Shown here piece by piece: positions 8,946 through 17,077 of a stretch of DNA of 64,000 nucleotides. The notes under the pieces are model-generated. The model saw only the letters and a list, made by a program, of their open reading frames with translations, was not told the origin of the DNA and ran no database searches. The stretch covers positions 1,233,365 to 1,297,364 of the forward strand of contig NZ_RRCM01000001.1 in assembly GCF_003862485.1 (NCBI RefSeq). Direction: 5' to 3'. The position numbers and the translations under genes were made by a program. Source of the stretch: Lachnoanaerobaculum orale. Lineage in GTDB: Bacteria; Bacillota; Clostridia; Lachnospirales; Lachnospiraceae. The number at the start of each line of letters is the position of its first letter. The stretch's first letter is position 1.

Positions 8946-9464
8946 TTACTTTCTGTCATAGGGCAGCCCGTAAATCACTTCGACCACTCTATCTGCAATA
9001 TCAATTATTTTTTGATGTAAAGAGAAAAGACAGTCTATAAACATATCCAGTTCTTTACTTTGGTTTCTTTTTGTAGAGAAAATATCATTTCCCACAATAA
9101 AAAGAGAATTACATCTCTTTTCAAGTTCAATTATATCAGAAAAAATTGTTTCTGTAATCTCTTTGGAGTCGGATTTCATACCGTTTTCATCAAAAATATT
9201 GTTGGAAAGCAGATTGGTCAAATCCTCAAGCAAAATATTATTGTCACTGTGTATATTTATGTTGCTTAGATATCTGGGCTCTTCAACGGTGAAAAAGTTC
9301 TTATCAGCTCTTTGCTTAAGGTGCTTTTGTATCCTTTGTTTTGCATAACTTCCGGTATTTTCCATTGTTGCAAGATAAATTTTATTTTCAAAACTTTTTG
9401 AAATCAACTCTTCGGCATACTCCGACTTTCCGCTTGATACGCCGCCGTAAATATATACTATCAT
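8946..9464 (-). CDS. cobU: Adenosylcobinamide kinase / adenosylcobinamide-phosphate guanylyltransferase
   Basis: 172 residues, normal CobU length. It phosphorylates adenosylcobinamide and then transfers GMP to it. The P-loop GGVSSGKS is at residues 7-14. The RIQKHLKQR segment carries the position of the guanylylated histidine, and LLEDLTNLLSNN corresponds to the substrate-binding block. The start overlaps the cobT stop by four bases (ATGA), implying translational coupling. Confidence 0.93.
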   Translation of the reverse strand: MIVYIYGGVSSGKSEYAEELISKSFENKIYLATMENTGSYAKQRIQKHLKQRADKNFFTVEEPRYLSNINIHSDNNILLEDLTNLLSNNIFDENGMKSDSKEITETIFSDIIELEKRCNSLFIVGNDIFSTKRNQSKELDMFIDCLFSLHQKIIDIADRVVEVIYGLPYDRK

Positions 9465-10621
9465 ACAAATCTTTTATACTCTTCTATCTTAATATCCGAA
9501 AAACTTGCATTCTTTGTATAAATCTCCAAGACCATGTCAAGGAGCGGAAAAAGCATGGCACATCCGCTGCCCTCGCCAAGTGCCAATGAAGCATCTATAA
9601 CAGGCTTTAAGCCTAAAATATCAAAGATAATGCTTGCTACAGGTTCACGACTCAGATGTGAGGCAATCATATACTCCTTACAGAGCGGATTGATAAAATA
9701 CGCAAACAAAGCTGCAACCTCCGAGATTACACCGTCTATAACTATCGGCAATTTATATATACTTCCGCCGATAAAGATACCTGTAAGTGTTGCAATATCA
9801 AGTCCGCCTAAAGATGAAAGTAAATCAAGCACAGCCAAGACTCTTACACTTTTATCTTCGGACTTTATGCTGTCTAAAAAAAGCTTATCTCTAAAACCGT
9901 ACTTTTCTATACCCTCTTTTATAATATCCATCTTTTTCTTTAATTTGACATCGTCAAGTCCTGCACCGCGACCTGTTACATCCTCAACAGGCAAATTAAG
10001 TATGGCGGCGGAAAGTGCGGATGATGTGGTAGTATTTCCTATTCCCATCTCACCCGTACCGATAATTTTAGTCTTATTGTCTTTCAGTTCACTTACTGTG
10101 CTTATACCTGTAAGTAGTGCTCTAAGTGTAATATCAAGCGGCATCGCTTTTTCTTTTATAAAGTTGTTTGTGCCGTGCATCAGTTTGTGATTGATTACAC
10201 CAAGTGAATATATCTCAGTATCAAAGCTGTCAATTCCCATATCAAAGACCATCATTTTGGAGCCTGCAGCTTTTGACAGCACTGCAATACTTGAAGTTCC
10301 AAGTGCCATACTCTTTGCAACGGCTAAGGTAACATCCTTGTCGGACTGTGATATGCCTTCTTTTACAATTCCGTTGTCGGCACACATTACTGTGATACAT
10401 TTGTTTGAAATATCGGGGATTTCATTTTCATATATTGCAGAAAAATTCTGGAAGATTTTTTCAAACTCACCCAGACTGTCAAGCGGTTTTGCAATACTGT
10501 CCCAATGCTTTTTTGCCAGCTGTCTGTGACTTTGTGATGTAGTAGTTACTAAAGCTATGAGATTTTCAAATTCAAGTAATAAATCACTTTGTATCATTGT
10601 CAAATCAGGTAGTCTATACAT
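9461..10621 (-). CDS. cobT: Nicotinate-nucleotide:dimethylbenzimidazole phosphoribosyltransferase
   Basis: 386 residues, slightly longer than the usual ~350. It activates the lower-ligand base to its alpha-riboside phosphate. Conserved blocks: MCADNGIVKEGISQSD, GEMGIGNTTTSSAL, GRGAGLDD and a C-terminal ALGEGSGCAMLFPLLD with the catalytic glutamate region. The ATG overlaps the cbiA stop by eight bases and has AAAGGA upstream. The choice of lower-ligand base cannot be read from sequence; no dimethylbenzimidazole synthesis gene (bluB or bza) is seen in the window. Confidence 0.95.
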   Translation of the reverse strand: MYRLPDLTMIQSDLLLEFENLIALVTTTSQSHRQLAKKHWDSIAKPLDSLGEFEKIFQNFSAIYENEIPDISNKCITVMCADNGIVKEGISQSDKDVTLAVAKSMALGTSSIAVLSKAAGSKMMVFDMGIDSFDTEIYSLGVINHKLMHGTNNFIKEKAMPLDITLRALLTGISTVSELKDNKTKIIGTGEMGIGNTTTSSALSAAILNLPVEDVTGRGAGLDDVKLKKKMDIIKEGIEKYGFRDKLFLDSIKSEDKSVRVLAVLDLLSSLGGLDIATLTGIFIGGSIYKLPIVIDGVISEVAALFAYFINPLCKEYMIASHLSREPVASIIFDILGLKPVIDASLALGEGSGCAMLFPLLDMVLEIYTKNASFSDIKIEEYKRFV

Positions 10622-11960
10622 CTTTTTTCCTTTCTAAAAATGAAATCAGATTTTGTAATAAAAATTCATAACCGCGCAAATAAATATGAGGAAAACCTGC
10701 AAATATATTGTCGTGGGCGTTGATACAGTCCCATTCCTTACTCTTATTGGCCTTTATAGCATGAGCATAGTCTCCGTTGCAGGTGGAGTCATAGTAGTGA
10801 AACTCATGGCTGCGAATCCTTTGGTTTCTTTTCATCAAGATACTCTCAGATAGGGCTTCTATTTCAATATATCCGAATCTGACAAGTTTCTTTGTTTTAA
10901 AGGCATTTCCGGCTATCAGACCTACACCTTTAAAACTTTCACCTTCATTATTTTCAAAGTTCTTATGCAGATATATAAAGCCTCCGCATTCTGCAATTAT
11001 AGGAATGTCGGCATTATAAATACTCTCAAGCATGGAGGTATTTGAAGACAACTCTCTTGCATAAAGCTCCGGATAACCGCCTGAGAGCCAAAGCACGTCT
11101 ATATTGTCAGGGAGTTTTTTATCATGTATCGGACTGAACTTCACTATCTCAAAGCCGTATTCTTCCAAAACCTTTATATTTTCTTCATAGGTGAAAGAAA
11201 AAGCTTCATCATAGGCAAAGGCAAGGCGATATTTTTTTTGCTTTATATTTAAAGCCTCAGCAGTGACATCTGTGTAATGTGGTACTTCAACTTGGAAATC
11301 TTCAAGCATAGTAAAATCCAATGTCTTTGAAAGTTCATCAGATACCTTATCTACTATATTGAAAATATCTTTTTGAGGCTCATACAGACCGAGATGCCTG
11401 CTTTCAATATGAAAATTTGTATCAAAATACAGGTATCCTATCAGAAAAAGTCCAAGTTCATTTAACCTTGATCTTATCATATTGATGTCTGCATTTTTTT
11501 CAACTTTATTTACTATCACAGCTTTTACACGGTGTGTAAAGCTTTGCAAATATGCAGACAGATTGTCAAGCTCATCCATATCGACAACCATAATTACATC
11601 TATATTCAGCTCTTCGGATACAATACAGGCACTGCATCTTTTTCCCTCTCCGTAGATGCCGTCAAACAGTCCCATTGCTCCTTCTATTATGGCGATATCT
11701 CCTTTAAGGTTTCTAAAAAAAAGTTTCTTCAGTTCACCCGGTTTAAACGAGGGCTCCAAAAAGTACGGATCCAGATTTGTGGACGGTGAACCTGCTATCT
11801 TCTCGTGATACATTGTATCTATATAGTCCGGTCCTGTTTTGTAGATGGAAACGGATTTGCCCGCTCTTTTTAATATATTTATAAGGCCTAGGGTAATAAG
11901 CGTCTTACCGCTGCCTGATTTCATTGCTGAAACCATAAAGGCCTGTTTTTTAGAGTTCAT
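10614..11960 (-). CDS. cbiA: Cobyrinate a,c-diamide synthase
   Basis: 448 residues from ATG 11960. It amidates the a and c carboxylates of cobyrinate with glutamine and ATP. The N-terminal P-loop is SAMKSGSGKT; the middle contains IIEGAMGLFDGI; the C-terminal glutaminase-like domain contains WLSGGYPELYA and IIAECGGFIYLH with the nucleophilic cysteine. The ATG lies ten bases after AAGGAG; in-frame starts further upstream lack such a site and fall in the preceding terminator region. It is the first gene of the operon ending with cbiC. A weak TTTATT-17-TATAAT promoter lies in the 55 bases upstream. No cobalamin riboswitch is present here. Confidence 0.95.
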   Translation of the reverse strand: MNSKKQAFMVSAMKSGSGKTLITLGLINILKRAGKSVSIYKTGPDYIDTMYHEKIAGSPSTNLDPYFLEPSFKPGELKKLFFRNLKGDIAIIEGAMGLFDGIYGEGKRCSACIVSEELNIDVIMVVDMDELDNLSAYLQSFTHRVKAVIVNKVEKNADINMIRSRLNELGLFLIGYLYFDTNFHIESRHLGLYEPQKDIFNIVDKVSDELSKTLDFTMLEDFQVEVPHYTDVTAEALNIKQKKYRLAFAYDEAFSFTYEENIKVLEEYGFEIVKFSPIHDKKLPDNIDVLWLSGGYPELYARELSSNTSMLESIYNADIPIIAECGGFIYLHKNFENNEGESFKGVGLIAGNAFKTKKLVRFGYIEIEALSESILMKRNQRIRSHEFHYYDSTCNGDYAHAIKANKSKEWDCINAHDNIFAGFPHIYLRGYEFLLQNLISFLERKKDV

Positions 11961-12024
11961 TGTAATAATGCTCCTTTTTATAGAATTTACCATAAAATTA
12001 TATAATAAAAATACAATAAAATAA

Positions 12025-12048
12025 AGAGCCTGCACTAATGCAAGCTCT
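12025..12048 (-). terminator. Terminator between the unknown acidic gene and cbiA
   Basis: Minus-strand AGAGCTTGCA / TGCAGGCTCT (10 bp with one G-U pair, four-base loop) is followed by TTTATTTTATT. It separates the 12067-12624 gene from the cobalamin operon. Confidence 0.8.
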
Positions 12049-12066
12049 GATAATAGTATATTTTAT

Positions 12067-12624
12067 TTAAGATTCATCTTCAACATCCCAATCATAGTCA
12101 TCTTCATTAAAGTCATCTTCAAGGAAGCCTTCAATAACCCTGTCATTATGACTGCCGTCAGCCTTCGTTTCAAGCAATACCCAGTTTAAATCATCTTCCT
12201 CAGCCCTTGGGTTTCCTTCGTCAAGAAAAGAATAAAACTTTGATATTACAGCTTTTGTATAGATTTGTAAAAATCTCTCGGCTTCTTCATCAGTAAAGCA
12301 GGCATTAAATTTGTCAAGAAGATCCTTATCATCCTCATAGAAGTCATCAGCCAGCTCCAGATTGCCTTCAATATCTCTTACAATCTTTTGCATTTCCTTA
12401 AATACGGACATCCTGGCAAATTGCGGTATATTCTCTGTCACCTCACTGTATGCGGCAGGTATATTGTTTCTAAAGCCGGCCTTATCCATCTTTATAACAA
12501 GGTCAAGTATCGCCTTTTGCTTTTTAGCGTCCAAATTAGCGATACCCGATAAATAAAACTCCTTGGCATTATCACTTAAATTCGAGTCTTCAATAATCTT
12601 TTTTAATTGTTCAAATGTATTCAC
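12067..12624 (-). CDS. Hypothetical acidic helical protein
   Basis: 185 residues, not recognised. The first two thirds look helical and charged. The C-terminus is strongly acidic (FLEDDFNEDDYDWDVEDES). There is no signal peptide and no membrane segment. The start is a GTG preceded by AGGAGGGG at good spacing. It stands between the antitoxin gene and the cobalamin operon and has its own terminator, so it may share the antitoxin transcript. It does not resemble a RelE/YafQ-type toxin in size or charge, so I do not call it the antitoxin's partner. Confidence 0.6.
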   Translation of the reverse strand: MNTFEQLKKIIEDSNLSDNAKEFYLSGIANLDAKKQKAILDLVIKMDKAGFRNNIPAAYSEVTENIPQFARMSVFKEMQKIVRDIEGNLELADDFYEDDKDLLDKFNACFTDEEAERFLQIYTKAVISKFYSFLDEGNPRAEEDDLNWVLLETKADGSHNDRVIEGFLEDDFNEDDYDWDVEDES

Positions 12625-12666
12625 AGTCCCCTCCTGAAAAATATTTAATTTTACTCTATATTATCC

Positions 12667-12936
12667 TTATACATCCAGCGCATCTCTCAGTTCTTTAATG
12701 CTTTTATATCCTTTGACCGAATTGTCATTAAAGAGCTTACGTCCTTCTTCAATTGCAGCCTTTGTATCCTTGTTAGGTGTGTCAAGCTTCAGCTCAAAAG
12801 GGATGCCGTTTTCTCTGACTGCGGTTCTCAAAAACATATTTATAGCTGTTGTCATGTTGAGTCCAAGCTGGTTGAAAATTTCTTCAGCCTGATCCTTTAT
12901 ATTTTTATCAGTTCTTATATTTAGATTTGTGGTCAT
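12667..12936 (-). CDS. RelB/DinJ-family antitoxin (ribbon-helix-helix), no toxin seen
   Basis: 89 residues. The N-terminal LNIRTDKNIKDQAEEIFNQLGLNMTTAINMFLRTAV is the typical RelB/DinJ ribbon-helix-helix DNA-binding and dimerisation region; the charged tail is where such antitoxins bind the toxin. The start at ATG 12936 follows GGAGG by eight bases. Its own sigma-A promoter lies just upstream. The neighbour downstream is the unknown acidic protein and the one upstream is cbiN, so no RelE/YafQ toxin is adjacent. It may be a solitary regulator or the remnant of a toxin-antitoxin pair. Confidence 0.85.
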   Translation of the reverse strand: MTTNLNIRTDKNIKDQAEEIFNQLGLNMTTAINMFLRTAVRENGIPFELKLDTPNKDTKAAIEEGRKLFNDNSVKGYKSIKELRDALDV

Positions 12937-12957
12937 ATATCTACCTCCAATATCTAA

Positions 12958-12986
12958 AATATAGTTTAAAATTCGTGCAATGTCAA
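12958..12986 (-). promoter_or_regulatory. Promoter of the RelB/DinJ antitoxin gene
   Basis: Minus-strand TTGACA (12981-12986) and TATATT (12958-12963) with a 17-bp spacer, about 20 bases upstream of the start codon. Antitoxins of this family usually bind their own promoter; I see no convincing palindrome to mark an operator. Confidence 0.75.
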
Positions 12987-13017
12987 CACAATATGATGAT
13001 AATAAATAGTTTATATA

Positions 13018-13057
13018 CAAAAAAGGATTTCAAGCTCAAAGAACCTAAAATCCTTTT
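13018..13057 (-). terminator. Terminator of the cobalt transporter operon
   Basis: Minus-strand AAAAGGATTT (13048-13057) pairs with AAATCCTTTT (13021-13030) across a 17-base loop and is followed by T-rich sequence. It lies just past the cbiN stop. Confidence 0.8.
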
Positions 13058-13062
13058 GTAGG

Positions 13063-13377
13063 TTATTTATTTTTATCTTCCTGTTTTTTTCTTTCTACAA
13101 ATCTACCCATAAAGAATGCGAAGACGCCTACACCTATACCTGTCTGTACACAGAAAAGTAAGCTCTCCACCTCACCCGGAAGCTCCTTACCGATCAGTGT
13201 CTCTATAACAGGAGTGAACCAAGGCTCGTACTCTTTACCCTGAATTTCTGAAACGACCTGACTTCCGGCATCATCCGAACCTCCGAACTCCGCATTCTTG
13301 AGAGTTAAAAGGGGAACAAGTGCCAATAATACTATTATTATAAGTGAAACTATTACAATCTTTTTATTCTTTGACAT
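13063..13377 (-). CDS. cbiN: Cobalt ECF transporter, accessory subunit CbiN
   Basis: 104 residues with two membrane helices (about residues 7-25 and 75-92) and an outside-facing loop containing EPWFTPVIE. This is the normal size and layout of CbiN, which helps CbiM load cobalt. Its ATG overlaps the cbiM stop (TGATG), so the two are translationally coupled. It is the last gene of the riboswitch-controlled operon. Confidence 0.93.
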   Translation of the reverse strand: MSKNKKIVIVSLIIIVLLALVPLLTLKNAEFGGSDDAGSQVVSEIQGKEYEPWFTPVIETLIGKELPGEVESLLFCVQTGIGVGVFAFFMGRFVERKKQEDKNK

Positions 13378-14129
13378 CAGTTTGCACCTCCCTCTAAAAA
13401 TCCGATTTCCTTAAGTTCAGACTGTGCATATGTTCTGAGACCGATGATAATAACTACAGTCAAAAGACCCTCTATTATAGCAAGCGGTACCTGTGTAGGC
13501 GCAAATACAAGTAAGAACTTTCCTGCAGAAGCCATAACACCGCCCTCCTTCATAGGGTAAGCAAGTGCAAGCTGGAATGAAGTAACAACATAAGTAAGTA
13601 AATCACCGAGGAATGCTGCAAGGAATATTGAAATATTGTCACTTACCTTTGCCTTCTTGCAAATCTTATAAACGGCAAATGAAACAAAAGGTCCTGCTAT
13701 AGCCATAGAGAAAGTATTTGCTCCAAGTGTTGTGAGACCGCCATGTGCCAAAAGAATTGCCTGGAATATAAGTACTATAATACCAAGTATACTTACCGCA
13801 CTCGGACCGAAAAGAATGGCTGCAAGTCCTGTACCTGTCATATGTGAACAAGATCCTGTAACTGAAGGAATCTTAAGTGAAGAAAGAACAAAGACAAATG
13901 CACCTGACATAGCTATAAGTGTAATTGTTCTTCTGTCCTTACTTACAGTCTTTTTGATAGACAGATATCCGGCTATCAAGAAAGGTAATGAAATAAGACC
14001 CCAAGCCACACAGTATCCTACAGGTAAATAACCCTCCATGATATGCATAGCGTTGCCGTTAAAAGGCAGTGCAAAACTGAAAGCAAATAAAATTGCCAAG
14101 CTCATGAAAATTTTTTCTTTTCTCTTCAT
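13377..14129 (-). CDS. cbiM: Cobalt ECF transporter, substrate-specific subunit CbiM
   Basis: 250 residues with six to seven hydrophobic segments. After the first hydrophobic stretch comes [10 protein letters not shown]; in CbiM proteins a processed or exposed N-terminal Met-His region binds cobalt, so residues 1-27 may be cleaved as a signal peptide. Other family blocks: [18 protein letters not shown] and [17 protein letters not shown]. It lies between cbiO and cbiN. Confidence 0.95.
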   Translation of the reverse strand: MKRKEKIFMSLAILFAFSFALPFNGNAMHIMEGYLPVGYCVAWGLISLPFLIAGYLSIKKTVSKDRRTITLIAMSGAFVFVLSSLKIPSVTGSCSHMTGTGLAAILFGPSAVSILGIIVLIFQAILLAHGGLTTLGANTFSMAIAGPFVSFAVYKICKKAKVSDNISIFLAAFLGDLLTYVVTSFQLALAYPMKEGGVMASAGKFLLVFAPTQVPLAIIEGLLTVVIIIGLRTYAQSELKEIGFLEGGAN

Positions 14130-14159
14130 ATAATCCTCCTATAAAAAATTTATATTAAC

Positions 14160-14999
14160 TCAAGCCTTTGCCTGAGAAATAATCAAATCTCTAAACTCCT
14201 CGACGCTTCTTACCGGAACACAGTCTTCCTTAACTATGGAGTTCTGGGCAAGAATATCAAAAACATCAAGAAGAATAGGCTTTTTAAGGTTTGCCATTTT
14301 TAAAACCTTACTGTCACTTAATACATCTACAGGCTTACCGTCGGCTATTATATTTCCGTCACAGAACACAACAATTCTGTCGGCGAAACGATAAGCAAAC
14401 TCTATATCATGTGTGGATATAACCAAAGTTTTGCCGTCGCTGCTCATCTTATCAAGAGCCTCTTCAAATATAGCGACATTTTTCGGATCAAGTGACGCGG
14501 TAGGCTCATCAAAAATAATTATCTTTGAGTCCATGGCGATAATATCTGCAATACTGACCCTTTTTTTCTCGCCTCCGCTTAGATAATGTGGCGGCCTGTC
14601 TATCAAATGATGAATATTCATATAATTTAGCGCATCATCGACTCTTTTTTTGACTTCTTCTTTGCTTAGTCCAAGATTCATAGGACCGAAGCTCACCTCA
14701 GCCCTTACGCTTGAGGCTATTATCTGATTGTCCGCATCCTGAAAAACTATACCGACATTTTTTCGAAGCTCTTTGATACTCGACTTGTCTATAAGCTTAT
14801 CCTTATAATAAACCTCTCCGCTCTCAGGCTTTAATACTCCGTTGATATTTAGGAAAAATGTCGACTTTCCGGAGCCGTTTGCACCTAGAATAACCAAACG
14901 TTCTTTTTCATGTATATCAAGGGAAACACCCTTTAGAGCTTCTTTATCACTATCATAAGAATAATGAATATTCTCAGCTTTTAATATTACATCGTTCAT
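14160..14999 (-). CDS. cbiO: Cobalt ECF transporter, ATPase subunit CbiO
   Basis: 279 residues, a complete ABC-type ATPase: Walker A GANGSGKST, Q-loop VFQDADNQIIASSV, signature LSGGEKKRVSIA, Walker B IIIFDEPTASLD and the switch histidine in VISTHDIEF. The QDADNQI Q-loop is typical of the ECF subfamily. It energises cobalt uptake with CbiQ and CbiM. It is the second gene of the operon. Confidence 0.95.
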   Translation of the reverse strand: MNDVILKAENIHYSYDSDKEALKGVSLDIHEKERLVILGANGSGKSTFFLNINGVLKPESGEVYYKDKLIDKSSIKELRKNVGIVFQDADNQIIASSVRAEVSFGPMNLGLSKEEVKKRVDDALNYMNIHHLIDRPPHYLSGGEKKRVSIADIIAMDSKIIIFDEPTASLDPKNVAIFEEALDKMSSDGKTLVISTHDIEFAYRFADRIVVFCDGNIIADGKPVDVLSDSKVLKMANLKKPILLDVFDILAQNSIVKEDCVPVRSVEEFRDLIISQAKA

Positions 15000-15023
15000 A
15001 TAACCAATCTCCTTATGTTAAAA

Positions 15024-15836
15024 CTATACTGAAAATGGAAACTTAAGTTTTAAACTGACAATCCATATAAAAAACATAAATAATACAAATAAAAATACTG
15101 CCAATATATTTTTGCCGTAAAGTCTCTTTTCATCCTGTAAAAAATTCAAATCTCCGTCAAAGCATCTTGCTTCCATAGCCGTATAGTATGCGTTGGCTTT
15201 TTTCAGTGAGACTATAAGGATATTACTTGCAATATTTCCGAAACTTGTCATAGAAGTTTTGAAGTTTCTATAGCCAAGCCTTGAAGCGGCCGAGTTTTGC
15301 ATATTCATATAGCTTTCTATAAGTATGAATATAAATCTGTATATAAGATTCATAAGCTCCACCAAAAGTTTAGGTAAACGCATATTTCTGAGAGCATTTA
15401 TTATCTCATAAGGCATTGTGGAAAGTATCAGGCTTTGCATAATACTTACACAGGCAAATACCTTTATTACAAGTTTGAGAGTCATTACAATCTGAGCTTT
15501 TGAAGTATAAATATACAGACTTCCAAGCTTTAAATTAAAGTCTCCGCTTTCATGAAAAGACAGTCCGAGTGCAATGCCGATACTTGCTAAAACTATAAAA
15601 CTGAAAGGTGCTATAAACATTGATAGATACTCTTTTGCATCCATACCGCCAAGCAAAACACTTACAAAGAACATAGTGATAAATGCATAAGCACTGACGT
15701 ATATATTGTTTAATGTAATTGTCAAAATGAGTGCAACTAAAGCGGATATTAACTTAAACTCGGGATTTATCCCCTTAAGCTTTGAATGAAAAGCGTATAA
15801 GTCTATGGAATAATATCCACCATGCTGATGTGCCAT
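15024..15836 (-). CDS. cbiQ: Cobalt ECF transporter, transmembrane subunit CbiQ
   Basis: 270 residues from ATG 15836, chosen because TAGGAGG lies six bases upstream and directly follows the riboswitch terminator; longer frames would begin inside the terminator stem. The N-terminal MAHQHGGYYSID is typical of CbiQ. Four to five membrane helices follow, with cytoplasmic coupling helices containing LRNMRLPKLLVELM and AASRLGYRNF. It is the first gene of cbiQOMN, an order that differs from the common cbiMNQO. Confidence 0.93.
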   Translation of the reverse strand: MAHQHGGYYSIDLYAFHSKLKGINPEFKLISALVALILTITLNNIYVSAYAFITMFFVSVLLGGMDAKEYLSMFIAPFSFIVLASIGIALGLSFHESGDFNLKLGSLYIYTSKAQIVMTLKLVIKVFACVSIMQSLILSTMPYEIINALRNMRLPKLLVELMNLIYRFIFILIESYMNMQNSAASRLGYRNFKTSMTSFGNIASNILIVSLKKANAYYTAMEARCFDGDLNFLQDEKRLYGKNILAVFLFVLFMFFIWIVSLKLKFPFSV

Positions 15837-15847
15837 AAAACCTCCTA

Positions 15848-15892
15848 CAAAAAAACTGTACACAATGGGTTCGAAACTCATTGTATACAGTT
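15848..15892 (-). terminator. Expression-platform terminator of the cobalamin riboswitch
   Basis: On the minus strand AACTGTATACAATG pairs with CATTGTGTACAGTT (14 bp, one G-U pair) and is followed by seven Ts, ending just before the cbiQ ribosome-binding site. Its position between the aptamer and the gene implies transcriptional attenuation when cobalamin is bound. Confidence 0.88.
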
Positions 15893-15979
15893 TATTTACA
15901 TACAAAATCAAGACACCATAAAAACAGTATCTTAAACCTAACTATAAAATTAACCGGATATTTTTGAGATCGAAAAATT

Positions 15980-16145
15980 CCATATATAACAGTACACAGA
16001 TGTATCCTGACTTAAATTCCGATAAAGACATCGAAAGATCCGACCTTCCCGCTTTTGGCAGTGGTATATAGGATCTATTATTATCACAGTAGCGTTCCTG
16101 TGTGGGATTCTCACCCAACTTCCTATGTCGAAACATAAAATCCAT
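15980..16145 (-). ncRNA. Cobalamin (B12) riboswitch upstream of cbiQOMN
   Basis: Read on the minus strand the segment contains the class-defining core: GGAAGTTGGGTGAGAATCCC, then the B12-box-like GGAACGCTACTGTGA, then a CCACTGCC...GCGGGAAGG block, and finally AAGTCAGGATACATCTGT. These match the cobalamin riboswitch consensus (GGGAA..GGTG.-A-TCC, GC.ACTGT, CCACTG, GCGGGAAGG, CAGGATAC). It is followed by a terminator and cbiQ, so high cobalamin should switch off cobalt import. Boundaries are approximate. Confidence 0.93.
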
Positions 16146-16159
16146 GTACAACGATGCCT

Positions 16160-16188
16160 AGAATACCACAATATATCATTAAAATCAA
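16160..16188 (-). promoter_or_regulatory. Promoter of the cobalamin riboswitch-cbiQOMN transcript
   Basis: Minus-strand TTGATT (16183-16188) and TATTCT (16160-16165) with a 17-bp spacer. The inferred start is about ten bases before the aptamer. Between this site and the terminator at 16355-16400 I see only AT-rich DNA with one small palindromic patch (about 16293-16322). Confidence 0.7.
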
Positions 16189-16354
16189 GTATAATTTCTG
16201 TATTTATAATAAAAATGACATAAAAAAATTTTAATAGTTAGGTTTAGTTAACGTTTTATATGTTTTTATAGCATATAAAGAGCAAATATTTATAAAATTA
16301 TACCAAAACCCCCTTGGGTATAATGTGTAATTACAGAATCTCTTATCCGGATAT

Positions 16355-16400
16355 AAAAAAGCCGATATCAAATATCGGTGTATTTGATATCGGCTTTTTT
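16355..16400. terminator. 20-bp bidirectional terminator overlapping the DUF1275 stop codon
   Basis: Positions 16355-16374 and 16381-16400 are exact reverse complements (20 bp) around a six-base loop, with A/T runs on both outer sides. On the minus strand the stem ends the long Rel-to-DUF1275 run. The DUF1275 stop codon (16368-16370) lies inside the stem. Confidence 0.88.
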
Positions 16401-17054
16401 TATATTGTAGCAGTAATATATAAGCATTACTGTCAGTGCTGTTGATATAAGCCAAACAGATTTGGTTTGAAAAATTGAAGTAAAAGCTGCGGAAATTACT
16501 CCGCCGCTTATAAAGCTTATAACTATCAGTCCGTAGTTGATTGCCTGACGCTTAAACTCGGCTGTATCTCCTTTTCCTTGTATCAACCTGTATATAGCCA
16601 TAAGCATCTTTCTGTAATTTCCTGAAGTCATCAATATGGTAAAAGGGTGATCTTCTATAAGGCTTCCTGAAAATGTGAGCATCATTATACCGGTTACAAA
16701 TGCAATTAGAGAAACACTGATATACTTGTGAAAGTCAAACAGAGGCAATAATAATGTTATTATAAGCAATGGTAGCAATGAGTAAGCACGCCAATATGCA
16801 GTCTTTCGTCTGTCTTTTATAAAAATACCGACAATAAATCCTGTTGAAAAGAAAACTATGGATAGACATCTTAATACAAAGTCATATATATTTTGGCTCT
16901 TAACATTAGCTATCAAAAGTATAATATTACCTGTCTGTGTAGCTACCAATACATCATAGTGCATATGACAAAACACATCCAATGCTCCGCCTATAAAACC
17001 TAAGAGTACAGCCATAAATCGTGTATTCTGAGGCAGTAGTTGTTGCTGTGACAT
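16368..17054 (-). CDS. YoaK/DUF1275-family membrane protein
   Basis: 228 residues with about six membrane helices. The N-terminal part with FIGGALDVFCHMHYDVLVATQTGNIILL matches the DUF1275 (YoaK) signature 'GG..DV........V..QTGN'. The start at ATG 17054 follows GGAGGTGAT by a normal distance; an in-frame ATG four codons earlier overlaps that ribosome-binding site and is rejected. Function is unknown for the family; transport is a guess. It is the final gene of the long minus-strand run, 23 bases after the TPR gene. Confidence 0.85.
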   Translation of the reverse strand: MSQQQLLPQNTRFMAVLLGFIGGALDVFCHMHYDVLVATQTGNIILLIANVKSQNIYDFVLRCLSIVFFSTGFIVGIFIKDRRKTAYWRAYSLLPLLIITLLLPLFDFHKYISVSLIAFVTGIMMLTFSGSLIEDHPFTILMTSGNYRKMLMAIYRLIQGKGDTAEFKRQAINYGLIVISFISGGVISAAFTSIFQTKSVWLISTALTVMLIYYCYNIKKADIKYTDI

Positions 17055-17077
17055 AATCACCTCCATAAAACATTTAA

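Noticed and set aside
9534..10190. 218-codon plus-strand open frame opposite cobT
   Set aside because: It lies wholly antisense to a clear cobT and has a Ser/Ile/Pro-rich composition typical of a shadow frame.
11961..12066. Possible second cobalamin riboswitch before cbiA
   Set aside because: The space is too short and is filled by a terminator and AT-rich DNA; no aptamer core motif is present.
16293..16322. Palindromic patch with TATAAT on both strands
   Set aside because: No matching -35 box on either strand leads to a gene; probably chance in AT-rich DNA.
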